A stretch of 40,931 nucleotides of DNA from contig CALLNY010000010.1 of the NCBI GenBank assembly GCA_938005475.1, positions 1 to 40,931 on the forward strand, written 5' to 3'. Under the pieces are notes generated by a model that had not been told where the DNA came from, did not search any database, and worked only from the letters and a program-made list of their open reading frames with translations. Both the position numbers and the translations under genes were made by a program. Origin of the DNA: an uncultured Bacteroidia bacterium (lineage in GTDB: Bacteria; Bacteroidota; Bacteroidia; J057; CALLMJ01). This document shows positions 15,868-26,241 of this stretch, piece after piece. Within the stretch, counting starts at the first letter, position 1, and every line of letters begins with the position of its first letter.

Positions 15868-17058
15868 TTAACTTTTACTCAAACATACAATACCAGGTAG
15901 TGCCTTCCCTTCTAAATATTCTAATAAAGCTCCCCCACCCGTTGAAACGTAAGACACTTTTTCTACGAGTTGGGCTTTTTCTATAGAGGCGGCAGAGTCT
16001 CCCCCACCTATTAAAGAATAAGCCCCTTGTTGAGTAGCCTGCGCTACCAAGTCCGCTATTGCCAATGTACCTTTCGCAAAATTATCCATTTCAAAAACCC
16101 CCATCGGACCGTTCCATAGTATCGTTTTAGAAGCTAAAATTACCTTTCCATATTCCTCGATGGTTTGGGGACCAATATCCAATCCCATACTATCAGAAGG
16201 AATGGAATTGATATATACCGTCATAAATTCCGCATCATTTTGAAACGCTTTTGCTACTACCACATCTAATGGTAGTAACAATCTAATATTCAACGCTTTA
16301 GATTTATCAAGTATTTCTTTTGCCGCCTCTACTCTATCCTCTTCACACAAAGATTTTCCTATGTTGTAACCAAGCGCTTTAAGAAAAGTAAAAGCCATGC
16401 CTCCCCCTATCAAAAGGTTATCCACTCTTTGAATAAGATTTTGAATGATGAGAATTTTATCCGAAACTTTTGCACCACCAACTATTGCGGTGTAAGGTTT
16501 TTGAATATTATTTAGGACTTTATTCCCGTTAATTACCTCTGCTTCTAATAAGAAACCTGCATATTTTTCTTGAAAAAATTGAGCCATAACCGCAGTTGAT
16601 GCATGAGCACGATGTGCTGTACCAAAAGCATCATTGACATAAACTTCCGCTAATGTGGCTAGTTCTTTTGAAAATGCTATATCCCCTTTCTCTTCTTCTG
16701 GATGAAATCGTAAATTCTCTAATAGGATGACCTCACCAGGCTTTAAAGATTGTACTTTCTGTAAAGTTTCAGGTCCTATACAATCCTCAGCAAAAGCTAC
16801 CGGCTGTCCTAACAAATTACTTAACACAGAAACAACGGGCTTTAGACTATATTTTTCTTCGTAGCCTTTCTTGGGTCTTCCAAGATGAGAAGCTAAAATA
16901 ACTATTGCCCCTTTTTGGATTAAGGTTTGAATAGTAGGGATAGCGGCGCGAATACGTCTATCGTCAGTTACTTGGAGTTGCTCGTTTAATGGGACATTAA
17001 AATCCACACGAACAAATACTCTTTTGTTATGTAATTCAGCGTTTTGTATATTTTTCAT
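15868..17058 (-). CDS. pgk: Phosphoglycerate kinase
   Basis: The 396-residue glycolytic enzyme shows VFVRVDFNVPL near the N-terminus, the substrate-binding ILASHLGRPK, GEVILLENLRFHPEE, the NDAFGTAHRAHAS motif, GGAKVSDK, and the C-terminal nucleotide-binding WNGPMGVFE and GGGDSAA. It transfers phosphate from 1,3-bisphosphoglycerate to ADP in the cytoplasm. It is full length with ATG 17058 as start. It lies 68 bases downstream of gap on the same strand, and a near-consensus promoter is found in that gap, so it may be both co-transcribed and independently expressed. Confidence 0.97.
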   Translation of the reverse strand: MKNIQNAELHNKRVFVRVDFNVPLNEQLQVTDDRRIRAAIPTIQTLIQKGAIVILASHLGRPKKGYEEKYSLKPVVSVLSNLLGQPVAFAEDCIGPETLQKVQSLKPGEVILLENLRFHPEEEKGDIAFSKELATLAEVYVNDAFGTAHRAHASTAVMAQFFQEKYAGFLLEAEVINGNKVLNNIQKPYTAIVGGAKVSDKILIIQNLIQRVDNLLIGGGMAFTFLKALGYNIGKSLCEEDRVEAAKEILDKSKALNIRLLLPLDVVVAKAFQNDAEFMTVYINSIPSDSMGLDIGPQTIEEYGKVILASKTILWNGPMGVFEMDNFAKGTLAIADLVAQATQQGAYSLIGGGDSAASIEKAQLVEKVSYVSTGGGALLEYLEGKALPGIVCLSKS

Positions 17059-17088
17059 AAAAATTTAAATTGAATAAAACAGAATTAC

Positions 17089-17119
17089 CAAAGTAAAATA
17101 GTACTCTTGGGCATTCAAA
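17089..17119 (-). promoter_or_regulatory. Near-consensus promoter for pgk
   Basis: On the minus strand TTTG (17119-17116), a 19-base spacer, then TTACTTTG (17096-17089). The -7 box has one mismatch (TT instead of TA). The pgk ATG is 31 bases further on. Confidence 0.45.
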
Positions 17120-17126
17120 CGTGAAA

Positions 17127-18190
<1,064 letters not shown>

Positions 18191-18226
18191 TAGTAGTAGG
18201 TAAAGTTGAATAAAGAGACCAAGTTA

Positions 18227-21200
18227 TTAGGCCAATGGCAAATCATTCGTAAAAGGTAATGTTACAAAGAAAGTAGTTTTACCGGGTTGTGTTTCTACAT
18301 TAATGGTACCATTATGTTTTTTAATGATTTTGAGGGTGATATCTAGTCCCATACCTGTACCTTCGCCTTGGGGTTTTGTAGTGAAGAAGGGGTCAAAGAT
18401 TTTAGGTAGAATGTGTTCGGGGATACCAGGACCGCTATCCGTTATAGCGACTTGTACACCTTGCTCAACGGTTTTAATTTTCACGTGTAATGTTCCTGCG
18501 TAGTTCATAGCTTGCAAGGCATTATGTATAATGTTCGTCCATACTTGACCAATTTCATCGGGGTAGGCAGGAATTTTAGGGACTTCTTCAAAGTGGGTAG
18601 TAACCTCTACTCCGTATTTCATTTGATTATGGTACAACGTGAGGATAGTGTCTACGCTTTCTCTAATATCCACCATAACCGCTTTTTCGTCTTGCTTTTG
18701 ATAGGCATGATTTTTTAAAGCAAACACAATCTTTTTTGTTTTTGCGGCGGCAACAGAGATATTATCTAAATTTACTTTGAGTTGTCCTATCTGATAAACT
18801 ACATTCAAGATTTCCATAGCTTGAGAAGTTAGGAACAAGGGTATGAAAGGTTCTATGTTATCGTAAATACCGATTTCAATTAGTTTTCTACCGATATCCT
18901 CTGCATTCTCAACTCCTATTTTTTCTAATTCTTGAATTAACCATTTTCTTTTAGCACGTTCTTCTTTCGAAGTTAAATTTTTTTGAGCGTTCAATGCTTT
19001 TTGGGTGAGTTCAATAAAATTAGGGATTAAGGATTTATCCAGAGATTGAATTAAAATAGGATAGGACTGTATGACGAGGGGAAGTACATCATTCATATTT
19101 TCGGAGGAGGCTTTGACAGCACCAATGGGAGTGTTGATTTCATGAGCGATGCCTGCTACCAATTGCCCTAGCGAAGCCATCTTTTCGGATTGTATTAATT
19201 GAGCTTGGGTATTTTTTAAGTTTTCTAAAGCTGTTTCGAGTTCGCTTGTACGTTCTTTTACGAGATTTTCAAGGTTTTCATTGAGTTTTTTGAGGTTATC
19301 TTCACTTAATTTAAGTTCGTCAGCAGTTTTTTTGAGTTCATCTTGCGTTGCTTCCAGCTCTTCCATATTTTGAAGTAGTTCTTCTTCTTGGGCTTTCAAT
19401 GCTTCGTTGGCTTGTTGCATTTCTAACATTAAATTTTTAATTTTTTCTTCCGCTTCTACTTGTTGAGTAATGTTCGTAAAGAATTCCAAAACTTTGATAG
19501 GTTTTTCATTTAGGTTTAGGATAGGATAGAAAGTAGTATTAACCCAGATATAGCCATTTTCGCCTTTTTTACGTTTCATTTTGGTGGTATAAGCTCTTCC
19601 AAAGCGAATTTCATTCCATATTTTATTGAATAACTCTTCTTTATCGTCTTCATTATCAAAGAAAAGGGTATCCATCACATGAGTAGGGGTGGGCTCGCTT
19701 TGTAGCAGTAGATTAGCGAGATTATTCATTTTCAATATATTACCTTTTAAATCGTATTGAATAGAAGCAGTAGATTTATTGATAGCTTGAATCTGTCCTT
19801 CGTAGTCTAAGGCTTTAAGTTTATCTTCTGTGATATTGTTAGCGAGCATGATTACTTTATAAGGGATGCCTTCAGAATTTTTGACGGGGGTGTAAGTAGC
19901 ATAATGCCAAACTTCATTTCCATTCTTATCATAAGTGATGTATTCTCCGGATTGAGGTATCCCCTTGTTAAGTTCTTCCCAAAATTTTTCCCAATATCCA
20001 AAATTACTATTATCTTTATTGTAGACTAAAATTTTATGGTGCTTATCTAGTAGCTCTTCAGGTTGATATCCCACTGATTTAAGAAAAGCTTGGTTTACAC
20101 GCTTTATGAAGCCATTCATATTAAATTCTATCGTTTCAAGCGTGGAATCAATAGCATTTAATTGCCCTGATATTTCGATATCTTTTTGTTGCATTTCTAT
20201 TTGAGCGGCTTCCAAGGCTTCAATGGTTTTTTTCATGACCAATTCTTGAGCTTCTAAACGCTCATTTTTGTCTTGTGCTTCGGAAAGTAATTTTTGTATA
20301 TTCTCTCTATTTTTGATTACTAGCAAAGTAAATGCAGTAGTTTCAGCCACTTTCTTAATAAAAAAAATTTCATTTTCATTTAAAGGCTTTAAGGAAGCAA
20401 TTTCTAATACTCCTTGTACTTGATTTTCAGCAATTAAAGGTACAATCAATACACAAACAGGTTTGGTTTCCCCAAGTGCAGTTTTGACTACCAAAAAACC
20501 ATCAGGTAAATCCGTTAAATAGACGGTTTCTTTATTTTTTACGGCTTGTCCTGTGATACCATCACCTGCTTCAAAAGCTCTTTTGAGCATCGTTTTAATA
20601 TCGTAAGCATAACTACTTATCAATTTAAGCTTAGAGTTACTTTCTACAGATTCATCTGTAATATACAGAACTGCCATATCTGCTTTTACAAACTTGACTA
20701 AATGGTACAATAAATTATCTCCCCATCGCTCTATATTGTTGTAGGCACTAGAAGAAACTACTTCCGCAAATTTAAGAATACCTTCATCAATTCGTTGTTT
20801 ATTTTTTAATTCCTCAGTTAATTGATTAGATTTTTGAATTTCTAACTCTAATTCTTTTACTCTTTCTTGGATTTTTTTTTCTAAATCCTGATTGATTTCT
20901 TGAATGGTTTGTTGCTGAAAATTAATTTCTTTGAGCATATGCCCGATGGACTGGTATAAACGACTAATTTCATCAGAACCTTCACGTTGAACTATCAAAC
21001 TATAATCTTTTTTTTCAGTAATTTGTTTGGCGATTTCCGATAGTTCATTGATAGGCTTAGAAATACTGTTATCCAATAAATAAATAGAAGGAATGCACAA
21101 AACCACCATTATAATTACAACGATAAGTACGATATGTAAGAATTTTTGTTTTAAAATATAAAGTTCTTGTAGAGAAACTCTTACCATTACATCAATTTTC

Positions 21201-21601
21201 TGATTATTTATATAGAAAGTTTCTTTTAAGATAGCATAATCCTCAAAGACTAGTCTATTTTCTTTTTGAGAAGTATTAAAATTGAATTTAGGCTCATTTT
21301 TTGTATAAAAACCGACTTCAAAGTCATTTTTAAAAATAGCAATATCTAAAATTTCGTCATATATACTAAATGTTTGTAGAACAGAGTACACTTTGGCATT
21401 TTTGTCCATTTGGTAAAGAGTATTGATTTTACTTGCTATTAAGGAGACCAATTTTTGATTTTCTTGGACGGTTTTTTGGAGGATGTTTTGGTTAAAGAAT
21501 TGATATTGAGAGTAAAATATAATGAACCCAATAGTTAATATACTGAACAAAATAATCAGCAATAATTTTTTTCTCAGGCTGAGGTGCTTAAAATTTATCA
21601 T
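18227..21601 (-). CDS. Membrane sensor histidine kinase: HAMP-GAF-PAS-PAS-HisKA-HATPase
   Basis: The 1124-residue kinase has TM1 (about 12-29), a periplasmic sensor region (30-155), TM2 (about 157-178) and HAMP (about 179-232). A coiled coil leads to GAF (about 280-430), a second coiled coil (about 440-490), two PAS domains (about 495-605 and 610-730) and a third coiled coil. The phosphoacceptor is His820 in LVAGIAHEINTP. The ATPase domain has its N box at Asn1027, D box DSGPGIP from 1055 and G box GEGTGMGLD. The H-to-N-box distance is about 207 residues, roughly 100 more than usual. There is no receiver domain or neighbouring response regulator, so it is an orphan kinase. It lies upstream of gap on the same strand but has no functional link visible. 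Confidence 0.92.
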   Translation of the reverse strand: MINFKHLSLRKKLLLIILFSILTIGFIIFYSQYQFFNQNILQKTVQENQKLVSLIASKINTLYQMDKNAKVYSVLQTFSIYDEILDIAIFKNDFEVGFYTKNEPKFNFNTSQKENRLVFEDYAILKETFYINNQKIDVMVRVSLQELYILKQKFLHIVLIVVIIMVVLCIPSIYLLDNSISKPINELSEIAKQITEKKDYSLIVQREGSDEISRLYQSIGHMLKEINFQQQTIQEINQDLEKKIQERVKELELEIQKSNQLTEELKNKQRIDEGILKFAEVVSSSAYNNIERWGDNLLYHLVKFVKADMAVLYITDESVESNSKLKLISSYAYDIKTMLKRAFEAGDGITGQAVKNKETVYLTDLPDGFLVVKTALGETKPVCVLIVPLIAENQVQGVLEIASLKPLNENEIFFIKKVAETTAFTLLVIKNRENIQKLLSEAQDKNERLEAQELVMKKTIEALEAAQIEMQQKDIEISGQLNAIDSTLETIEFNMNGFIKRVNQAFLKSVGYQPEELLDKHHKILVYNKDNSNFGYWEKFWEELNKGIPQSGEYITYDKNGNEVWHYATYTPVKNSEGIPYKVIMLANNITEDKLKALDYEGQIQAINKSTASIQYDLKGNILKMNNLANLLLQSEPTPTHVMDTLFFDNEDDKEELFNKIWNEIRFGRAYTTKMKRKKGENGYIWVNTTFYPILNLNEKPIKVLEFFTNITQQVEAEEKIKNLMLEMQQANEALKAQEEELLQNMEELEATQDELKKTADELKLSEDNLKKLNENLENLVKERTSELETALENLKNTQAQLIQSEKMASLGQLVAGIAHEINTPIGAVKASSENMNDVLPLVIQSYPILIQSLDKSLIPNFIELTQKALNAQKNLTSKEERAKRKWLIQELEKIGVENAEDIGRKLIEIGIYDNIEPFIPLFLTSQAMEILNVVYQIGQLKVNLDNISVAAAKTKKIVFALKNHAYQKQDEKAVMVDIRESVDTILTLYHNQMKYGVEVTTHFEEVPKIPAYPDEIGQVWTNIIHNALQAMNYAGTLHVKIKTVEQGVQVAITDSGPGIPEHILPKIFDPFFTTKPQGEGTGMGLDITLKIIKKHNGTINVETQPGKTTFFVTLPFTNDLPLA

Positions 21602-21715
21602 TTATCAAATTTTTTGGTTACAAAATTGCGTTTTATCGTTCATAACTGCAAAAACTTTTTTTAGATTTTCAAAGTATTTTAGTATTTTCAATAAAATTTG
21701 AAAACTTCAAAAAAA

Positions 21716-21747
21716 TTTGATTATTAAATAATTTCCTACTATCTTTG
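21716..21747 (+). promoter_or_regulatory. Bacteroidota promoter for the phasin-like gene
   Basis: TTTG at 21716-21719, a 20-base spacer, then TATCTTTG at 21740-21747. This is a full consensus match, 25 bases before the ATG. Confidence 0.75.
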
Positions 21748-21772
21748 TGCCATAAACTTAATATATATAAAT

Positions 21773-22075
21773 ATGAAAAATCCATTTGTCAATTCAACAG
21801 AGATGTTTAACAAAAGTTTTCAACAACAAACAGAGTTAAGCACAAAATTAATGTCTTCTATGATTGAGACAATGAATGAACAATTGCAATTAACGATGGA
21901 AACGAATCGTAAAATTGCTGAATTAGTAACTAATCAATTAAATGCAGCAGCTAAAGCTAATTTGAACATGTGGAATGAATTTTCCCAAATGTTTAACAAA
22001 CAAATTGAAGTTATTTCGGATAACGTTCAGAATGTTCAAAAAGAAGCTGAAAAAGTCGTAAAAGTGGCGAAATAA
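21773..22075 (+). CDS. Small phasin-like helical protein
   Basis: The 100-residue protein is almost wholly amphipathic helix, rich in Gln, Asn, Met and Lys, with no Cys, Pro only at position 4, and no signal or membrane segment. The pattern (FNKSFQQQTELSTKLM, LNMWNEFSQMFNKQIE) resembles phasin-type proteins that coat polyhydroxyalkanoate granules, but no PHA synthase gene is in the window and any small coiled-coil protein could look similar. It has a strong promoter and an intrinsic terminator, so it is a monocistronic and probably well-expressed gene. Confidence 0.65.
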   Translation: MKNPFVNSTEMFNKSFQQQTELSTKLMSSMIETMNEQLQLTMETNRKIAELVTNQLNAAAKANLNMWNEFSQMFNKQIEVISDNVQNVQKEAEKVVKVAK

Positions 22076-22107
22076 ATTAGCCTAACAAAATCCCTAAACA
22101 CTTTATT

Positions 22108-22145
22108 ACCCAGAAAAACAAAATACTGTTCTTCTGGGTTTTTCT
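22108..22145 (+). terminator. Rho-independent terminator
   Basis: An 8-bp stem ACCCAGAA (22108-22115) pairs with TTCTGGGT (22132-22139). An inner 4-bp stem (AACA with TGTT) lies past one A-C mismatch, and a T-rich run follows. It ends the phasin-like transcript. Confidence 0.85.
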
Positions 22146-22253
22146 TTTAAATAGCACTCATTCATAAATAAAATCAATAATTTTCGTTTTGACGCAACTT
22201 CAAAAACCGTTTATTCATCAAAAGAAAAATAAATTTTTAGATAAAAAGTTTAC

Positions 22254-22261
22254 TATTTTTG
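22254..22261 (+). promoter_or_regulatory. -7 box TATTTTTG
   Basis: An exact TAnnTTTG match is located 16 bases before the ATG of the helicase gene and after the preceding terminator. No TTG is seen at -33. Confidence 0.45.
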
Positions 22262-22277
22262 AAAATAAAATCATAGT

Positions 22278-25200
22278 ATGAAACAAACAGCTCTAGTAAA
22301 AATTATAAAGGCTTCAGCAGGTACAGGAAAAACTTTTAATTTAGTAAAAAACTACCTTAGTTATCTACTACAAAATCCTGCTAATTATCGCCGTGTATTA
22401 GGGCTTACCTTTACCCAAAAAGCGGCAAAAGAAATGAAAAAACGTATTATTGAAGAAACGCTACTCATCGCTGAAAGTCAACTTGAAAGCAATATTTTAC
22501 AGCAAATCCGTTCTAACACTGCTGTAAATCCTTACAATGCACAATCGATATTAGAGTATATTTTATTTGATTATTCAAGATTTGATTTTCAAACGATTGA
22601 CTCTTTTTTTTATAAAATTGTTAAAATATTTGGAAAAGAATTGGATATTCATCCGAACTTTCAAATTGAAGAGGATACAGATTTATTCATCCAACTTTGT
22701 ATTGAACAACTTTACAAGGAAAGTAATCAAAATGATGAAATTAGAGACTACCTTTACAACTTTATTTTATATAGATTAGAAGAACAAGAAACTTGGAATA
22801 TAGACTATCCTATCCAACAACTTACTAGCGAAATCATTAAAACTAGTTCTTATGATTATTTGCAATTATTTAAAAATAAACATTTTAACGATTTTGAAGC
22901 CCTTAAAAAAAAACATGGTGATTTCATTCAAAAATATGAAACGGAAATACAAAATTTAATTCAAAATATTCAAAAACTTATTCAACCCTACGAAAATCAA
23001 AAAGATATATGGAAAGAAAAATCTCGTGGACTGCCCAGTAAATTAAAAAAATTTAAAAATTTGCGATATTTACAATTTCAAGATATTAGGAAACTATTAA
23101 TTTTTCTTTCAAACAAAGAATATTTCAACCAAAAAAAAATAGAATTTGAGAATATTACTGAAAAAATATATCCAATCTACCTAGAACTAAATCAAAAATT
23201 AGATATTTCTAAATGGAAATTATATAAAACTAATTTATTCGCTTATCAAAGTTTACAGACCTCTGCCCTACTATCTAAATTATGGGAAATTGGAGAAAAA
23301 ATTAAACAAGAAAATTTTTTCATTTTAATGTCAGATATAAACACTAAAATAAAAGATTTTTTAGAAAAAGAACCCTCTGAATATCTGTATTGGCGTTTAG
23401 GTAATCGCTATGAGTATTTTTTATTAGATGAATTTCAAGATACTTCTGAAACACAATATAACAATTTAAAGCCCTTAGTAGAAAGTGTTATTCAAACAAA
23501 AATGGGATATGCCTTATTTGTAGGTGATATAAAACAATCTATCTATCGATGGAGAGGTAGTAAACCGTCATTACTCCAAAATTTATCCAATGAACACGCT
23601 TTTCATGATTTCGTAACTGAAGAAGTATTAGATACTAATTTTAGAAGCGCACCTGAAATTATACAATTCGTAAAAAATTTTTTTGACGTTATTACGAAAA
23701 ACTTCAATAATTACAAAGAACTATTTTCTATTTATGAAAACCTCAGCGATAAAGCCCATAAAATCTCTGAAAAAGGATACGTAAAAATTAAAAAAATCAA
23801 TAAAGAAAACAGCACAACAAAAAGTATTGCTAAATCTGAACTGAAAGAACAAATATTGATGGAACTATATCAAGAATTACAAAATCTAAAAAATTGCCAA
23901 GATATAGCCATTTTAGTCAGAACTAATGCTGAATCTCGTTTAGTTGCCCATTTTTTAGCTCAACATCAAATTCCTTTTACAGCATCAGATTCCCTCTTGA
24001 TGAGTAATTCTCTTTTAATACAATTCCTATTTGAAACCCTGAAATTCCTTCACTTTCCCCAACAACCTATTAACGCTTTAACAGTAAGAAACCTAGCTTA
24101 TAATCTCAATATAAGATTTATCCAAGAAGAATTCTTAAATTTCGCAAAGTCTATCCGTGGTTACAACTTATACGAGCAAACCGAAAATATTATAGATTAT
24201 TTTGGTCTTTATACCCATCTAAATGATGACATAGTACAGTTTTTAGAATTTGTACATCATTACGAAAATATTGAGTACAACAAAAATTTATCCTTTTGGG
24301 AATGGTTTGAGCGATACTCGCACGAGGAGTCTATTGTATTAGAATCCAAAGAGCCCATAAAAATTATGACTATACACCAATCCAAAGGATTAGAATTTGA
24401 TGTCGTTTTTTGTCCTTTTCTGGACTGGAGTTTAAAACCTAAAGCTGGAACCAAATATTGGGGTATTTATGACGGAAATCCTTACCTATTAAGCTACAAA
24501 CAAGAACATGAATGTACCTTATTTTATACTTTGAATAAGCAAAATGCCTTCCAGACTGAAACTCAGGAAACTATCCTTGAAAATACCAATATTTTATATG
24601 TCGCATTAACCCGCGCTAAAAAGCAATTGTATGGCTGGTTCATCGGAAAAAAAGACTCCTCTAATCACGAAATTTTAAATGATTTTACTAATGTAGCAGA
24701 CTTTTTTGAGCTATTTTTTAAATTTATTGCAAAAAATGAACATGAATATGTTGCTGGTAGCTTCGAGGATATATGGAATAACCCTAACGAAATTCGCCGA
24801 GAGGTAATACAAAATCTAGACTACCATCCTTGGCGTAATCATATTTTCTTAAAACCTGCTACCAAAAAAGATTGGAATTTCCTGATTCAAAATAACGATA
24901 AAGCAACTCAAAGAGGAATTATTATCCACAAGCTGCTAGAACAATTAAAACATATTAACAACTTAAAATCATTGGTTCAAGACTTCGTTAATCAAGGAAA
25001 AATTACTCTTGAAGACCAAACAACCATCATTGAAAAAATTGAAACTTTGTTTCAGAATCCTTTAGTAAAATTATGGTTTTCTGAAAATGCTTTTATTCTC
25101 AAAGAACAAAAAATTATACAAAAAAATCAAGAAAGTAAAATCCCAGATAGGTTGGTAATTCATGATGGTGTTTTATATATCATTGAGTATAAAACAGGAC

Positions 25201-25346
25201 AAAAATATTCCGAACATACACAACAACTTCAAGAATACGCTCACATCATACAACAATCCAACTTAAAATATATTAAACCTTTCCATACTATCAAGCAATA
25301 CCTCCTTTATATTGATGAAAACGAAATCGTAGAAGTAAAAAATTAA
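22278..25346 (+). CDS. AddA-like UvrD/Rep-family helicase with C-terminal nuclease
   Basis: The 1022-residue protein is a superfamily 1 helicase-nuclease. Motif I is ASAGTGKT (12-19); then come GLTFTQKAAKEMKKRI, QTIDSFF, motif II LLDEFQD (about 384-390), motif III FVGDIKQSIYRWRG, motif IV TNFRSAPEI, motif V MTIHQSKGLEFD and motif VI YVALTRAKKQL. The end is a PD-(D/E)XK nuclease with Asp957, Glu970 and Lys972 (IIEYKTG). It should unwind and cut double-strand DNA ends to prepare recombination, as in AddAB/RecBCD. An AddB-type partner is usually adjacent but is not seen here. The next gene on the same strand is unrelated. Confidence 0.9.
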   Translation: MKQTALVKIIKASAGTGKTFNLVKNYLSYLLQNPANYRRVLGLTFTQKAAKEMKKRIIEETLLIAESQLESNILQQIRSNTAVNPYNAQSILEYILFDYSRFDFQTIDSFFYKIVKIFGKELDIHPNFQIEEDTDLFIQLCIEQLYKESNQNDEIRDYLYNFILYRLEEQETWNIDYPIQQLTSEIIKTSSYDYLQLFKNKHFNDFEALKKKHGDFIQKYETEIQNLIQNIQKLIQPYENQKDIWKEKSRGLPSKLKKFKNLRYLQFQDIRKLLIFLSNKEYFNQKKIEFENITEKIYPIYLELNQKLDISKWKLYKTNLFAYQSLQTSALLSKLWEIGEKIKQENFFILMSDINTKIKDFLEKEPSEYLYWRLGNRYEYFLLDEFQDTSETQYNNLKPLVESVIQTKMGYALFVGDIKQSIYRWRGSKPSLLQNLSNEHAFHDFVTEEVLDTNFRSAPEIIQFVKNFFDVITKNFNNYKELFSIYENLSDKAHKISEKGYVKIKKINKENSTTKSIAKSELKEQILMELYQELQNLKNCQDIAILVRTNAESRLVAHFLAQHQIPFTASDSLLMSNSLLIQFLFETLKFLHFPQQPINALTVRNLAYNLNIRFIQEEFLNFAKSIRGYNLYEQTENIIDYFGLYTHLNDDIVQFLEFVHHYENIEYNKNLSFWEWFERYSHEESIVLESKEPIKIMTIHQSKGLEFDVVFCPFLDWSLKPKAGTKYWGIYDGNPYLLSYKQEHECTLFYTLNKQNAFQTETQETILENTNILYVALTRAKKQLYGWFIGKKDSSNHEILNDFTNVADFFELFFKFIAKNEHEYVAGSFEDIWNNPNEIRREVIQNLDYHPWRNHIFLKPATKKDWNFLIQNNDKATQRGIIIHKLLEQLKHINNLKSLVQDFVNQGKITLEDQTTIIEKIETLFQNPLVKLWFSENAFILKEQKIIQKNQESKIPDRLVIHDGVLYIIEYKTGQKYSEHTQQLQEYAHIIQQSNLKYIKPFHTIKQYLLYIDENEIVEVKN

Positions 25347-25426
25347 CCCAAAAATCCAATTTTCTTACTAAAATAAAACATTCTTAAATGAGTTTACGTA
25401 ATATTACTATATCAATTCAACATTTT

Positions 25427-26194
25427 ATGAAAAAAATAGTAGTTTTTTTAGCCGTTATTATTTTTCAATTTTTGAATGGTCAAGAAAAAAAATGGGATCA
25501 ATTATTGGTAGCTTTTCCAATAACGGATTACATCATTGATTCCGACGGTGTTATCCTGGTGCAAATTCATGTTACAGATGAAAATGTTAAAAAAATAATT
25601 AAAGAAGGACAATTGGCTGTACTTGAACCCCTCGGTAACGTTTTTAATGAAAATACGAAAGGATATTATAAATGTGCCCTCATTAAAGGAGATTATTTTT
25701 ATTTTGGTTGTAGTAAAAATGATAAGAAATCTTTTTTTAAAGATCCCACTGAAAAGGATTTACTTTACTTATTCGTTGATAAGCCTAAAAATTATTATCT
25801 TGACGGAATAGTGTACTTTTCTTTAGTAATGAATAGTATCAAACTATTTAATATTTATGATGAACCTCTCTACAATCATCAAGAGCTTATTACCAAATTG
25901 ACAATAGAAAAAGAAAAAGAAATCCTAAAAAAATGTGTAGAAGATATTCAACTTACTGCACAATTGATGGAAAAAGAAGAAAGTGGTATGGAGCAAAATA
26001 TTTTAATTGATGAAGGACCCTACAAAGGAATTAGATTATTTGATGCAATGAAAAAAGCAAAAGAAAAAGATGTACAAGACTTTTTTAGTTACATCAAAGT
26101 AAGACCCCAAAAATACGCAGGAAATGAATATAGAATATCAGAAATTTACGCCACATGGATTGCTGCTGGATGTCCCGTACCCGTAAAAAAATGA
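25427..26194 (+). CDS. Secreted protein of unknown function
   Basis: The 255-residue product from ATG 25427 has a signal peptide (KKIVVFLAVIIFQFLNG, cleavage probably near the following Gln). The mature part is a mixed, Lys/Asp/Tyr-rich protein without Cys pairs that I can assign, with an acidic stretch about residues 165-190 and an ending ATWIAAGCPVP. An earlier in-frame ATG at 25388 would add 13 residues before the signal and is less likely. No family was recognised. It is convergent with accC, 47 bases apart, with no clear terminator between them. Confidence 0.6.
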   Translation: MKKIVVFLAVIIFQFLNGQEKKWDQLLVAFPITDYIIDSDGVILVQIHVTDENVKKIIKEGQLAVLEPLGNVFNENTKGYYKCALIKGDYFYFGCSKNDKKSFFKDPTEKDLLYLFVDKPKNYYLDGIVYFSLVMNSIKLFNIYDEPLYNHQELITKLTIEKEKEILKKCVEDIQLTAQLMEKEESGMEQNILIDEGPYKGIRLFDAMKKAKEKDVQDFFSYIKVRPQKYAGNEYRISEIYATWIAAGCPVPVKK

Positions 26195-26241
26195 TGGGCA
26201 TCCACATTCCTAATTTAAAGATACAAATTTATGATAATAAC

